Below, piece by piece: positions 41,140 through 50,659 of a stretch of DNA of 64,000 nucleotides (position 1 is the first letter of the stretch; the number at the start of each line of letters is the position of its first letter). The DNA comes from Kineosporia succinea (GTDB taxonomy: Bacteria; Actinomycetota; Actinomycetes; Actinomycetales; Kineosporiaceae): positions 7,499,241-7,563,240 of the forward strand of contig NZ_JAUSQZ010000001.1 of NCBI RefSeq assembly GCF_030811555.1, written 5' to 3'. The translations under genes and the position numbers were made by a program. The notes beneath the pieces were generated by a model, which was not told the origin of the DNA, made no database searches, and saw nothing but the letters and a program-made list of their open reading frames with translations.

Positions 41140-41633
41140 GACCATCCTTCCGTCACTGCCTCGGGGGCGACCCGTAATTTGGCCAGGGCGCGCGAATTCG
41201 TGCTCTTGACGGTGCCGAGGCTGACCCTGAGGTGGGAGGCGGTCTGGGCCTCGCTGAGGTCGAAGTAGTGCCGCAGCATGACCACGGCCCGTTCCTGCGG
41301 TGAGAGCGTGGCCAGCAGCGAGATCACCCACCTCCGGTCGGTGACCTGGTGCGCCGGGTCGGGGGCGGTGACGGCGTCGGGCAGGTCGGCGAAGGCGTCC
41401 TCGCGGATGGGCCGGCGCCAACGGTCGCGCAGCAGATTGAGCAGGACGGTACGCGCGTAGGCGTGAGCACCCTCGCGCCGGACCTTGGGCCAGACCGCGT
41501 ACGTGCGCACCAGGGTCGCCTGGGCCAGCTCCTCCGCGTCGAGCTGATCGCCGGTGATCAGGTATGCGGCCCGGACGAGCCAGGCCGAGCCGGACCGGGC
41601 GAACTCCACGAACTCCTCGTCGCCGCGCGCCAT
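41136..41633 (-). CDS. ECF RNA polymerase sigma factor, SigE family (sigma-70)
   Basis: 165 aa from the ATG at 41633. Region 2 (about 8-70) has FVEFARSGSAWLVRAAYLITGD and the AEELAQATLVRTY core. Region 4 (about 108-155) has LATLSPQERAVVMLRHYFDLSEAQTASHL, the usual SigE-type pattern. GAGGAC precedes the start. Downstream is an overlapping membrane partner; the DUF3152-like lipoprotein gene is divergent, so cell-envelope stress is a reasonable guess for its regulon. No target promoter was assigned. Confidence 0.9.
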   Translation of the reverse strand: MARGDEEFVEFARSGSAWLVRAAYLITGDQLDAEELAQATLVRTYAVWPKVRREGAHAYARTVLLNLLRDRWRRPIREDAFADLPDAVTAPDPAHQVTDRRWVISLLATLSPQERAVVMLRHYFDLSEAQTASHLRVSLGTVKSTNSRALAKLRVAPEAVTEGWS

Positions 41634-41803
41634 ACCGTCCTCTGCCCGTTCCCCGCCGGCCCGGTGCCGGCCCCTTCCTGTACGTGCGGGGCCGCCGAAA
41701 GGTTGAGGCGCACCGGGCCCAACTTCCGCGCGTGGTTCCCCGTCTGCTCCCGTGCCACCGCGCGCCCCTCCCCCGGGGTGCGCCCGAATGACGGGAGACC
41801 AGC

Positions 41804-42565
41804 GTGCGTGCCCCCTTCGCCGTGTTCGTCGCCACCGGAGTGCTGGCCCTGAGCGCCTGTTCACCGGCGCACCAGCGAGCCCCGGTCCCCCCGGCGGCCG
41901 TGGCCGTCGCCGACGCCCCGGCACCGAGGCCCACACCGCGACCGACGAGGGCGATCACCTACGAGCACACCGGGCCCGGGACATGGCTCACCGCCCGCGG
42001 CCGTTCCCGGGTCGCGGGTTCGGGCGGGCCTGTACTGCGCTACCACGTCGCCGTCGAGCGCGGCATCACCGGCGTGAGCGCGAAGGCCTTCGCCGCGGAC
42101 GTGGTGGCCATCCTGTCCGACGACCGCAGCTGGACCGGCGCCGGTGACGTGCGCCTGCAGCGGGTCGGGCCGGACCGGGCCGCCGACTTCACCATCCGCC
42201 TGACCACCCCGGGCACGCGGAACGAGCTGTGCGGAAGCGAGAACGGATACACCTCCTGCCGCATCGGGGACGACGTGGTGATCAACGTCGCCCGGTGGGC
42301 CCACGGCGCCGAGGCCTCCACGGCATCGCTGAAGGACTACCGGACCTACATGATCAACCACGAGACCGGCCACCGCCTCGGTCACGGCCACGACCGCTGC
42401 CCCGGCAGAGGCCGACTCGCACCGGTGATGCAGCAGCAGACCCTCGGCCTGCACGGCTGCCGCCCCAACAGCTGGCCCCGGGCCGGAGGCCACGTCTACG
42501 ACGGTCCGGCCGGGGAATACGACGACGTCATCCCGACCGAGCGCAGTGGGCGCCCGGCGGGGTGA
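41804..42565 (+). CDS. Lipoprotein with zinc-metalloprotease motif (DUF3152-like)
   Basis: 253 aa, GTG start at 41804 with GGGAG upstream. A lipoprotein signal peptide ends in LSAC (Cys about 19). A Pro-rich stalk (about 27-48) leads to a domain with HETGHRLGHGHD (186-197), an HExxHxxGxxH zinc site, and conserved Cys residues (GSENGYTSCRIGDD; HGCRPN). This matches the DUF3152 family of actinobacterial exported proteins, whose physiological substrates are unknown. The gene is divergent from the ECF sigma factor gene and convergent with the STAND regulator; the following 201 bp hold nothing that I recognise. Confidence 0.83.
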   Translation: MRAPFAVFVATGVLALSACSPAHQRAPVPPAAVAVADAPAPRPTPRPTRAITYEHTGPGTWLTARGRSRVAGSGGPVLRYHVAVERGITGVSAKAFAADVVAILSDDRSWTGAGDVRLQRVGPDRAADFTIRLTTPGTRNELCGSENGYTSCRIGDDVVINVARWAHGAEASTASLKDYRTYMINHETGHRLGHGHDRCPGRGRLAPVMQQQTLGLHGCRPNSWPRAGGHVYDGPAGEYDDVIPTERSGRPAG

Positions 42566-42766
42566 CCGCGCCCCCGGGACACGACCGCCCCGCCGCCCGA
42601 GAGCGCCGGGATCGACCGCGCACCGTCGGCCCTCCCGGCCGGCACCCACGTGGTGCACCGCCCCGGCGAACTCGTCGCGGTCGCCGACAGCCATGACACC
42701 GAGATCGGGCGTGCCGCGGTTCACGCCGGGCCGGAGCACGCCGCTACCGCCGAACGATCCCCTCGA

Positions 42767-45238
42767 TCACGGTCCGCTCACATCAGCACCCCGGGCCTGG
42801 TTGAGCCGGGCCCAGAGCCGCCGGGCCTGCTGCTCGTGCCGGGCCGCCTCCGGTTCCCGACCGAGACGATGCAGGGCCCGGCCGAGACCGGCCTGGGCCA
42901 GAGCCTGCTGCTCGATGTCGACGACCGCGCTCTCGCGGGCCCCCTCATCGGCGCGGGAGAACTCCGCGACAGCCGCGTCCGGATCACCGACCGCGAGTGC
43001 CACGTGCCCGAGTCCGATGTGCACGGACAGCTCTCCCGAGCGGTGTCCGGCCCCGGTGAGCAGGGGCAGGGCCCGGCGGTAGGCGGTCTCGGCGCTCGCG
43101 TGGTCACCGCGTTCCAGGTGCAGGTCGCCCAGGTACTGCAGTGCACAGCCCTCGGTGCTGACGAAGCGCTCGCGGCGGGCCAGGTCGAGGGCCTGCTCGA
43201 GACGGGTGGCAGCCGCGTCGAGCCGGCCGAGGCGGAGCTCGGTACCGCCGAGGTTGCACAGGCCCACGGCCTGCAGCCACCGGTCACCGTGATGACGGGC
43301 CAGGGTCAGGGCCTCGCGCAGGTTCTCGGCCGCCTCCTGGTACCGGCCCAGGCCGTACTCGGCGCCCGCCAGGGTGTGCAGCGTGCGGATCGTGGCCGGC
43401 CCGTCGCCGAGGCGGCGCCGGGCGGCGAGCACCGTCACCAGGTCGTACCGGGCCTGCTGCGCGTGGCCGACGCGGATCTGGGCGAGCGCGCGGTGCGAGA
43501 GCACCGTGAGCAGCCCGGCCTCGTCGCCGTCGTGGCGGTAGATGCGCTCGGCGCGGTTCAGATGGGCCAGTGCCTCGGGGAAGCCGGAGCGGCGTAGCTC
43601 GGTCATGGCCAGCTGGAGCAGGGCGGCGGCCTGCCGTGTGCGGTCTGCGTTCTCGGCGGCACGGGTGTGGATGCTCAGCGCCTCCTTCACGAAACCGCGC
43701 ATGCCCAGGTAGCGGTGCAGCACGACGCTGAGGTCGGATGCGTAGTCGGGGCGATCGTGGGTGGACGCGGGGAGTTCGGCAGTGGCCACGAGGCCGGCCA
43801 GTTCGGTGTCGGTCCAGGCACCGGGCCGAGCCTCGGCCCCGGCCGCGTCCCCCGAGCCGGGCTCCAGACGGCTCACATCGACGGACGCGGTGGTCAGACA
43901 GTGGTCGAGGAGCCGGTCGAGCGCCTGGCGACGGTCGGCGCGGCGATCCTCGTCGACCCCCGCGGCGGCGGCATAGGTGCGGATCAGGTGGTGGAACGAG
44001 AACCGGCCGGCGGGGTCACGGCGCAGCAGGTGCTGGTCGGTCAGATCGTTCAGCAGCGCGGTGGTGACGGCGGGTTCCTGCCCGCCCAGCGCCACGGCGG
44101 CAGCGGTGTCGAACGAGGGCCCCGGGTGCAGCGCGAGCGCACGCAGCAGGCGCCGTCCCGCGGGGGGCAGATTGCGGTAGGAGACTTCGAGGGGCAGGGC
44201 GATACCGGGCTCGAAACGACCCGTCCGGCAACGCTCGTCGAGGCGGTCGGCCTGCTCGCTGAGCGTCCACCCGGGCCGGGCGCGCATCCGGCCGGCGGCC
44301 AGGGCCAGGGCCAGCGGGAGATGCCCGCAGCGCCGCGCGATCCGATCCATGACCAGAGGGTCGGCGGCCTCGAGCCCCAGCGCCTCCCGCAGGTACGCCC
44401 GGGACTCGGCCGGCGTGAACGGGTCCACCTCCACGTTCACCGTGCCCGGCAGCGTCAGGGTACGCCGGCTGGTCACCAGCACGACGCCCCCGGAAGCAGC
44501 CGGCAGGAACGGCGCCACCTGCTCCTCGTGCGCCGCGTCGTCGAGCACCAGCAGCAGACGGCGCCCCACGATCCGCCTGCGGTACAACGCATCACGGTCC
44601 GCCCGGCGCACCGGGACCTGTGCTCCCGGTACACCCAGCAACCGCAGCAGGCCGTCCAGCACCGCCGCCGGGTCCGCCGGGGCCTGTGACTCGTGGAAGC
44701 CGCGCAGATCCACGAACATCGCCTCGTCCACGACCCCGTCGTCGAGCAGCAGACGGGCCAGCCGCAGCGCCAGGCGGGTCTTGCCGACCCCGGCCATCCC
44801 CTGCATCGTCAGCGAGAACGGCGCGGCCGAACGCCTCCACCGGTCCAGGACCTCCGTGCGCCCGGTGAAAGTGCCGCTCTCCTCGGGCAGCCCGGGCCGC
44901 ACCCGGGCCTGGTGCGCGGCGTCCGCCGTGCCGGCCAGGATCTTCAGCGCCTGCCGCCACTGGTTCACGTATCCCGGGTCGGGATGCAGCGCGGCGACGA
45001 CCGAGGCCAGCAGTTCGGGGTCGACCCGGCGGCGCCCGGCCCGGAAGCAGTCGACCACCGTCGAGCGCCCGACCCGCTCCGACGCGGGCCGGGCCTCGTT
45101 CACGCGACCGGCGATCACGTCGTACGAGGGAGCACCGGCCCACACCTTGAGATGCCGCAACTGCGCGGCGATCTCGTCGAGCGAACAGGCCCGGCCGGGA
45201 TCGGGGAGCCCGGCCACCGGGGATTCCAACGGGAGCAC
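42767..45238 (-). CDS. STAND-type transcriptional regulator: N-terminal helical domain, NB-ARC ATPase, TPR repeats
   Basis: 823 aa, GTG start. The N-terminus (about 18-100: LDEIAAQLRHLKVWAGAPSYDVIAGRVNE... GRSTVVDCFRAGRRRVD) resembles a helix-turn-helix unit of Streptomyces-type NB-ARC regulators. The ATPase has P-loop GMAGVGKT (147-154) and Walker B LLLVLDDA, followed by a winged-helix segment. The C-terminal half (about 480-810) is made of TPR-like repeats (ALAHLNRAERIYRHDGDEAG, ENLREALTLARHHGD, ASAETAYRRALPLL). Such proteins integrate a ligand or protein signal to control transcription. No SARP wing is present, and no obvious target is adjacent. Confidence 0.85.
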   Translation of the reverse strand: MLPLESPVAGLPDPGRACSLDEIAAQLRHLKVWAGAPSYDVIAGRVNEARPASERVGRSTVVDCFRAGRRRVDPELLASVVAALHPDPGYVNQWRQALKILAGTADAAHQARVRPGLPEESGTFTGRTEVLDRWRRSAAPFSLTMQGMAGVGKTRLALRLARLLLDDGVVDEAMFVDLRGFHESQAPADPAAVLDGLLRLLGVPGAQVPVRRADRDALYRRRIVGRRLLLVLDDAAHEEQVAPFLPAASGGVVLVTSRRTLTLPGTVNVEVDPFTPAESRAYLREALGLEAADPLVMDRIARRCGHLPLALALAAGRMRARPGWTLSEQADRLDERCRTGRFEPGIALPLEVSYRNLPPAGRRLLRALALHPGPSFDTAAAVALGGQEPAVTTALLNDLTDQHLLRRDPAGRFSFHHLIRTYAAAAGVDEDRRADRRQALDRLLDHCLTTASVDVSRLEPGSGDAAGAEARPGAWTDTELAGLVATAELPASTHDRPDYASDLSVVLHRYLGMRGFVKEALSIHTRAAENADRTRQAAALLQLAMTELRRSGFPEALAHLNRAERIYRHDGDEAGLLTVLSHRALAQIRVGHAQQARYDLVTVLAARRRLGDGPATIRTLHTLAGAEYGLGRYQEAAENLREALTLARHHGDRWLQAVGLCNLGGTELRLGRLDAAATRLEQALDLARRERFVSTEGCALQYLGDLHLERGDHASAETAYRRALPLLTGAGHRSGELSVHIGLGHVALAVGDPDAAVAEFSRADEGARESAVVDIEQQALAQAGLGRALHRLGREPEAARHEQQARRLWARLNQARGADVSGP

Positions 45239-45370
45239 TCACAGTCGGTAGGACGGCCTGGTTGACCCCGGCAACCTAGCAACTCCGCCATCGTTGCAAA
45301 GCCGTCCCGACGCGTCCCTCATCAGGTGTTCGAAGCCCCTGAGACGAAGGACGCGCGTGGTGCACGCGGT

Positions 45371-45405
45371 GCCCGGCACCGGTGAGGTGCTCACCGGCAC
45401 CGGGC
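45371..45405. terminator. Terminator after the secreted metalloprotease gene
   Basis: Arms 45371-45386 and 45390-45405 form an 8-bp perfect stem (CCGGTGAG/CTCACCGG), a two-base mismatch and a further 6-bp stem, with loop GTG. It lies 50 bp downstream of the stop at 45455 in the direction of transcription. Confidence 0.75.
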
Positions 45406-45454
45406 CTGGAACTGCCCGTTCACACTCTCCCGCGAGGGCCGGACCCGCAGAACG

Positions 45455-47365
45455 TCAGCGGGTGAGCGCGAAGACGATCCGCCCCAGCGTGTTCTGGGTG
45501 CCGGTGAAACCCTCACTCGGGGCGTAGGCGTCCGGACCGAAGTCCAGGTCGGTGTCGTCGGCCGTGCCGCCGACCCCGTCCGGGCCGACACCGAACTTGG
45601 TGTCGTAGTGCGCGCCGCCGGAGTCCTCGATGTTCGGCCGGTCGTCGGAGTTGTCGGTGTGCCGGTTACCGAAGAAGTGCCCCGCCTCGTGCGCCACCAC
45701 GTTCCCGATGGCCTGCCCGAGGAACGCGATCTTGTCGCTGTCGGCCGTCAGGTACGTGTTCAGCGAGGCGGCCGGGCCGGCCGGGGCGCTGTACCGGTCC
45801 TGCATGACCAGGGCCGTCTCCTGCGTGGCGAAGTTCCCCGGATCGATGCTCTGTGCGATCCCGATCGTGGCCAGACCCGCCTCGGCCTGGGTACCGCCCA
45901 CGATCACCCGCGAGACGTTCTTGCCACCCCACAGGTCCGGGCTGTCCTTGCTGTTCACGATCTTCAGCCGGAAGTTCCGGTTCAGGCCGCTGGCGGCCAG
46001 GTCGTGCTCCAGGTTCTCGGTGGCGCTCGCGGTGATCGCGTCGATGAGCGCGGGCTCGTCGTCGGCCGTCAGGCCCCACCCACCCAGGAACGAGGAGAAC
46101 GGTGACAGCTGGGCCTTCTCGAACCCGTCGCCCGCACCCAGGTCACCCCACACCGCCGCGGTGTTCACCTCGGCGCCGTCGAAATCGAGGAACAGCGTCT
46201 GCGTCGGCGGGGAGTTCTCCAGCTCGGGGCGGTAGGCTTCCACCTGGAGGTCGTAATCCCCGCTGCCCCGGGTGACGGCCACGTAGTGCCATCCGGTCGT
46301 GGTCGCGACGTGCTCGGCCGAGGCATTGCCACCGGAGGGCAGGGGCGAGTCGTCCGGATGCAGCTCGCCCGTGTCCTGGCCCGAGCCCTGCACGAGCTGG
46401 GGAAGCGTGTCGTAGACCGAGATCCAGCCCGCCGAGCCGCTCACCGAGGCGCCCAGCACGTCACCCGCCCGCAACGGCACGGCGTACACGTCGGTGTCGG
46501 TGACGGCCGCCGTGATGGTCACGTCGTAGTCACCCGTGGTCACGGCGCCGTCGCCGCTGGCCGGGTCCAGCGGATCGGCCGGCAGGTTCCCGGACGAGGC
46601 GATGAGCACGGAGTAGGTGACGTCGTTCTCGGCCGGCACCGAGAGCTGGCTGTCGAGGCCCTGGGCGTCGTCGTCGTTCGATGCCACGACCGCACCGGCC
46701 TGGGTGTAGACGACCGCGACCGAGTCGAGGCCACTGCCCTCGGGGGTGTCGACGTCGACGGTGAGGGTCTGCCCGGCCTTGACGTCGACGCGGTAGAAGT
46801 CGAAGTCGCCGGTGGACGCGTGCGGGCCGTCACCGATGGTGGCCGAGACCTTCACGCTCCTGGTGCCACCACCGATGCCGGTGTCCCCGGCCAGGGTGAT
46901 GGAGCCGTCGTCCTCGGCCGTGGCCGGGCGCCCGGCGGGTTCCGCCGGTTCATTGCTGAGCGAGCCGGCGATCCGGACCGCCGAGTCGAAACCCGTGATG
47001 CGCTGCGCCGAGGCCGGGGTCTCGTTCGCGCCGTGGCGGTCTGCGGCCTCGCCCTCGGTGACCGTGCGGGTGCCGCTGAGACGGCGTTGCCGCTGGTCGC
47101 TCTGGGCCCGCAGGTAGTTCGCCCAGCCCGCGTAGTCGACCTCGCTCTCGTCCTCCACGGTGGCCAGATAGGGATTGACGCCCTTGGGCCGGGTGCCGAA
47201 CGCGGCCTTGGGCGCCACCGAGAGCCCAGCGTCCAGGGCCACCTGCTCGGCCCGGGTGACCTCCGGCTCGTCGATGGCTCCGTGGGCGGGGCTGCTCAGC
47301 GGAGCGGCCAGAAGAGCGGCGACCACGGCTGTCACACCGAGGGCCGCCTGGGGCGTGACCTTCAC
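45455..47365 (-). CDS. Secreted reprolysin/M12-like zinc metalloprotease with PPC-type domains
   Basis: 636 aa from the GTG at 47365, chosen because GGAAGG precedes it and it places a Sec signal peptide (VKVTPQAALGV...AAPLSSPAHGA) at the N-terminus. A propeptide-like stretch is followed by bacterial pre-peptidase C-terminal (PPC)-like beta domains (DFDFYRVDVKAGQTLTVDVD; TDVYAVPLRAGDVLGASVSG). The catalytic domain carries HEAGHFFGNRHTD (559-571), an HExxHxxGxxH zinc site. Terminator downstream. Likely an extracellular protease; substrate unknown. Single transcription unit. Confidence 0.88.
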   Translation of the reverse strand: MKVTPQAALGVTAVVAALLAAPLSSPAHGAIDEPEVTRAEQVALDAGLSVAPKAAFGTRPKGVNPYLATVEDESEVDYAGWANYLRAQSDQRQRRLSGTRTVTEGEAADRHGANETPASAQRITGFDSAVRIAGSLSNEPAEPAGRPATAEDDGSITLAGDTGIGGGTRSVKVSATIGDGPHASTGDFDFYRVDVKAGQTLTVDVDTPEGSGLDSVAVVYTQAGAVVASNDDDAQGLDSQLSVPAENDVTYSVLIASSGNLPADPLDPASGDGAVTTGDYDVTITAAVTDTDVYAVPLRAGDVLGASVSGSAGWISVYDTLPQLVQGSGQDTGELHPDDSPLPSGGNASAEHVATTTGWHYVAVTRGSGDYDLQVEAYRPELENSPPTQTLFLDFDGAEVNTAAVWGDLGAGDGFEKAQLSPFSSFLGGWGLTADDEPALIDAITASATENLEHDLAASGLNRNFRLKIVNSKDSPDLWGGKNVSRVIVGGTQAEAGLATIGIAQSIDPGNFATQETALVMQDRYSAPAGPAASLNTYLTADSDKIAFLGQAIGNVVAHEAGHFFGNRHTDNSDDRPNIEDSGGAHYDTKFGVGPDGVGGTADDTDLDFGPDAYAPSEGFTGTQNTLGRIVFALTR

Positions 47366-47517
47366 GAAAGTCCTTCCGTCGGAGCCCGGCGCACCCGCGC
47401 CGGGCTCCGACGATGCTGTCCGGCCCCCGGCTCGCGATCCAGGAATCCGCACGAATCCGAACGCCGGATCCCGAACGGCCACCGTGCACCACCTCAGGCG
47501 CAGACCGATGAGGTGGG

Positions 47518-47538
47518 CCCGGGCGTCCGTGCCCCGGG
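47518..47538. terminator. Possible terminator of the hydantoinase operon
   Basis: CCCGGG (47518-47523) and CCCGGG (47533-47538) form a 6-bp stem with a 9-nt loop just downstream of the DUF1989 gene stop. The stem is short and has no U tract, so this is a weak call. Confidence 0.35.
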
Positions 47539-47546
47539 GGCGGGCC

Positions 47547-48170
47547 TCACTCCACGACGACTGCCATCGGCGTCACGTGGAAGGCGTTGCAGGGATTGTG
47601 TTCCTCGGGGCAGTTCGAGAACCCGACGTACATGTCGGCCAGTGCCTCGAGCACGATCGTGTCCCCGGGCCTCGAGGTCGGCTCGGTGATCTCCATCCGG
47701 CCGTCGTCGTGGTGCAGGATCCGCATGAACAGCGAGATGCACTGGTCCGGGTTGATCGCGGTGGGATCCAGGCCGAACTCCTGCCAGTCACCGATGAGGT
47801 TGTCCAGGCACCCCCAGGTCTCCTCCACGCCGTAGCGGATCGAGTTGGAGTACTTCGAGCAGTAGCCACCGGTCATGTTGTGGATGCCGACATCGTCCTT
47901 GACCACCTTGAACATCGGGCGGCAGCGGTCGGAGTAGATCGTGTACCCCTCCTGGAGGTCCCACTTGCCCATGCTGACCCGGGTGAACATCGCCGACAGG
48001 CGTTCGTTCGGGTCCTCGACCATCGAGGCGATGAAGTCCATCACCTGCTGGCCTTCCAGGTCCACCACGCTGACCCGCTGCCCGGCGCGCAGTTTCAGGG
48101 CCAGACGGCCCTTGGGCGGCAGCACCGTGCGGCCGGGGGCAGACCACTCGGTGGTCGCGGTCGTGCTCAT
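47547..48170 (-). CDS. DUF1989 (urea carboxylase-associated) family protein
   Basis: 207 aa from the ATG at 48170, which has GGAAGGAA upstream. An alternative ATG at 48209 overlaps the hydantoinase B stop as ATGA and would add 13 residues. Family features: GQRVSVVDLEGQQVMDFIA (about 30-48), a DRCRPMFKVVKDDVG stretch, SMGKW and GVEETWGCLDNL. Relatives lie next to urea carboxylase or other amide-cleaving enzymes and probably act on small carboxamide or guanidine-type compounds; no reaction is firmly assigned to this branch. It is the last gene of the hydantoinase operon. Confidence 0.82.
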   Translation of the reverse strand: MSTTATTEWSAPGRTVLPPKGRLALKLRAGQRVSVVDLEGQQVMDFIASMVEDPNERLSAMFTRVSMGKWDLQEGYTIYSDRCRPMFKVVKDDVGIHNMTGGYCSKYSNSIRYGVEETWGCLDNLIGDWQEFGLDPTAINPDQCISLFMRILHHDDGRMEITEPTSRPGDTIVLEALADMYVGFSNCPEEHNPCNAFHVTPMAVVVE

Positions 48171-48205
48171 GTCGGGGGTTCCTTCCGTTTCTGGAACAGG
48201 GGGGT

Positions 48206-49747
48206 TCATCGGACGGGGCCGTAGCCGCCGCCACCGGGGGTGCGCAGCAGGATGCGAGAGCCGGGTGCCAGCGCGACGCGGCCCTTGGGTTCGTCCACAT
48301 CGACGTCGTCGACCCGCAGGGTGCCGGGGGCGCCCGCATCACCGCCGGCCAGGCCGGGCGCCGGATGCTGGATGCGCTCGGTCAGGAAGATGACGTCGAG
48401 CGGATCTGAGTGCCGGGAGACCAGGACGACCTCCTGCCCCTCCCCTCCGCGCCACTGCCCGGTCCCGCCCGAGCCCCGCACGATCCGCTTGCTCTCGACG
48501 AGGACCGGGGCGGTCGCCTCGACCACCTCGACCGGGGTGTTCGAGACGTTCGACGGTGTGGAGAGCGTGGCGTAGCCGTCACGGCCCTTCGAGGCGCCCT
48601 GGCCCCCGTTGAAGCACAGCAGGGACGCGAACGGGCCGCTGTCCTTCTCACCCCGGATACCGACCACCCAGAACGGCGTTCCGGCTGCGGCCGAGACCTG
48701 TTCGGGCAGTGGGCCGAGCAGGGCCCGGGAGAGCACGGACGGGATCGCGTGGGCCGGGAAGTTCGCCGACACGGCCGCGGTGTGGGTCGGGTTGAGCAGG
48801 GACCCCTTGGGCACCCGGATCGTCACCGGGCGCAGGGCCCCGGCGTTGTTGGGGACGTCTGGAGCGAGCAGGCAGGCCAGGCCGTAGCGGGTGTAACCAT
48901 GGGTGGGCGAGGCCGAGTTGATGCCGTACCGGCTCTGCGACGACGTCCCCTCGTAGTCGACGACCAACTCGCTGCCGGTGACCTCGACGGCCACCCGGAT
49001 CGTCTTCGGCTCCTCGAAACCGTCCAGGTCGATCTCGGCCGTGTAGGTGCCGTCCGGGATCGCCCCGATCGAGCGGCGCACGGCCGTCTCGGTGGCCGCG
49101 CAGATGTGCCGGGCCGCCTCGTCCAGGTCGAGCGAGGCGTCCCCGTCGAGCATGGCCTGGATCCGGCGCTCGCCCAGGGAGTTCGCCGCGATCAGGGCGT
49201 CGACGTCACCGAGCACCTGCCCGGGCACCCGGACGTTGCGGGCCAGGATCGAGCGGACGAGCTGGTTCGGCCGGCCCTGCTCGACGAGCTTGACCGGCGG
49301 CAGGCAGAAGCCCTCCTCGTAGATGTCCTGGGCGAAGGCACCCTCGGACGTCCCGCCGATGTCGGACAGGTGGCAGATGCTGGCGACGTAGGCCACGATC
49401 CGCCCCTCCCGGAACACCGGCGTGGCCGCGGTCAGGTCGGGCAGGTGGGTGTTGCCGAACCAGGGGTCGTTCGTGGCGATCACGTCGCCGGGGCGCAGGT
49501 TCTCGACGCCGAACTGCTCGACCATGGCACTGACGGTCCCGGCCACGGTCCCGGTGAAAACCGGTACGGATCGGCCGTACTCGACCAGTAGCTCACCGTC
49601 GGCGGTGAGCACGGCGCAGGCCAGGTCGTTGGACTCGCGCACGACCGAGCTGAAGGCCGTGCGCAGCAGCACGGCGGCCATCTCGTCGGCCACGGAGATC
49701 AGTCGCTGCCAGACGATCTGCAGGGTGGCGGCATCCCAGGTGGTCAT
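48206..49747 (-). CDS. hyuB: Hydantoinase B / oxoprolinase family, beta-type subunit
   Basis: 513 aa, ATG at 49747 with AGGAG upstream. It has the family N-terminus (LQIVWQRLISVADEMAAVLLRTAFSSVVRESNDLACAVL) and the NDPWFGNTHLPDLTAATPVF block. With the HyuA subunit it should form an ATP-dependent ring-opening amidohydrolase of the N-methylhydantoinase/5-oxoprolinase type, or a related carboxylase such as acetone or acetophenone carboxylase. No biotin partner or third small subunit is nearby, which favours the hydrolase reading. It is coupled to the U32-like gene (9-bp gap) and to the DUF1989 gene. Confidence 0.88.
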   Translation of the reverse strand: MTTWDAATLQIVWQRLISVADEMAAVLLRTAFSSVVRESNDLACAVLTADGELLVEYGRSVPVFTGTVAGTVSAMVEQFGVENLRPGDVIATNDPWFGNTHLPDLTAATPVFREGRIVAYVASICHLSDIGGTSEGAFAQDIYEEGFCLPPVKLVEQGRPNQLVRSILARNVRVPGQVLGDVDALIAANSLGERRIQAMLDGDASLDLDEAARHICAATETAVRRSIGAIPDGTYTAEIDLDGFEEPKTIRVAVEVTGSELVVDYEGTSSQSRYGINSASPTHGYTRYGLACLLAPDVPNNAGALRPVTIRVPKGSLLNPTHTAAVSANFPAHAIPSVLSRALLGPLPEQVSAAAGTPFWVVGIRGEKDSGPFASLLCFNGGQGASKGRDGYATLSTPSNVSNTPVEVVEATAPVLVESKRIVRGSGGTGQWRGGEGQEVVLVSRHSDPLDVIFLTERIQHPAPGLAGGDAGAPGTLRVDDVDVDEPKGRVALAPGSRILLRTPGGGGYGPVR

Positions 49748-49756
49748 CGCGGTCTC

Positions 49757-50659
49757 CTAGAACTCTGGGGTGTTGGACGGGGTGGCGGCCGGGAACAGCC
49801 GGGTCAGGATCTGGTGGTCCAGGCGCAGCTGGTGCGCGATCGCATCGAGTTCTCGCTCCGAGGGGGCAGTCTCGGAGAAGTCCTGGGCCGCATTACCCGT
49901 CTTGAGGTAGATCGGCGCCGCCACCCGCACCATCTCGGGCACGTCGTAGCCGCGCACGATCCCCCCGGTGCTGCGTGGGTTGTCCGTGTGCACGTCCAGC
50001 GCCACGTCGGTCGCCCCCCGCACGGCCGCGAGCATGCGGACGTCGAGATCCCGCTGCAGGTTCACCGAGTCCGCACCGATCGAGGCCAGCAGCCGGGCGT
50101 GCGCCGGGTTGGAGGCGCCCATGTTGGAGGACGCCTTCAGCCGGATCCCCCCGGGGAGCAGCCCGTCCGTCTTGGCCCGGGCCAGAACGCTGAGCAGGCC
50201 CTCGTCGAAGACCAGGAATCCGCCCACGCCGAGCCCGATCGCGTGCAGCACGTCGTCGACCGCGTAGAGCAGCTGGTCGGCACCACGCAGGCGGTAGGCC
50301 GAGGCGGCGGCGACCGTGCCGGAGGCGAGTTTCTGCGGCCCGAGGTCGAACTGGCCGCGCGGCCCGACGGACATCCGCAGCTGCACACCGTGCCGGCGGC
50401 AGGCCGCGACCAGTTCGGTGATCTGCTCGTCGAGGTAGCGGAACGTCCCGACCGTGTTCGTGACCTGGTGCAGCTGAATACCGTGCGGCCTCAGGCGATT
50501 CACCAGGCCCTCGACGGAGGACGCGTCGAACGCCCCGGCCACCTCCCACTTGTACCAGCCTCCGTCGGCGAACCGGCCGGTGCTGGTGGCGGCCTCGACC
50601 GGCTCACCGATGGACAGGGCCGCGGATTCCAGGATCTGCCGGGCCTTCTCGAGCGTCAC
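49757..50659 (-). CDS. TIM-barrel protein resembling peptidase family U32, function unknown
   Basis: 300 aa, GTG start overlapping the HyuA stop (GTGA). The pattern of alternating strands and helices (GIQLHQVTNTVGTFRYLDEQ, GVQLRMSVGPR, GGFLVFDEGLL, GGIRLKASSNMGASNPAHARLL, GADSVNLQRDL, DVALDVHTDN) suggests a TIM barrel like the U32 collagenase-like/TrhP group. The conserved U32 cysteine cluster is absent. Its position between hyuA and hyuB implies a shared pathway, perhaps an accessory lyase, isomerase or racemase. I do not recognise a specific function. Confidence 0.6.
   Translation of the reverse strand: MTLEKARQILESAALSIGEPVEAATSTGRFADGGWYKWEVAGAFDASSVEGLVNRLRPHGIQLHQVTNTVGTFRYLDEQITELVAACRRHGVQLRMSVGPRGQFDLGPQKLASGTVAAASAYRLRGADQLLYAVDDVLHAIGLGVGGFLVFDEGLLSVLARAKTDGLLPGGIRLKASSNMGASNPAHARLLASIGADSVNLQRDLDVRMLAAVRGATDVALDVHTDNPRSTGGIVRGYDVPEMVRVAAPIYLKTGNAAQDFSETAPSERELDAIAHQLRLDHQILTRLFPAATPSNTPEF

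Noticed and set aside
45455-47482. Longer metalloprotease start at 47482
   Set aside because: The extra 39 residues would bury the signal peptide; the GTG at 47365 has GGAAGG and places the signal at the N-terminus.
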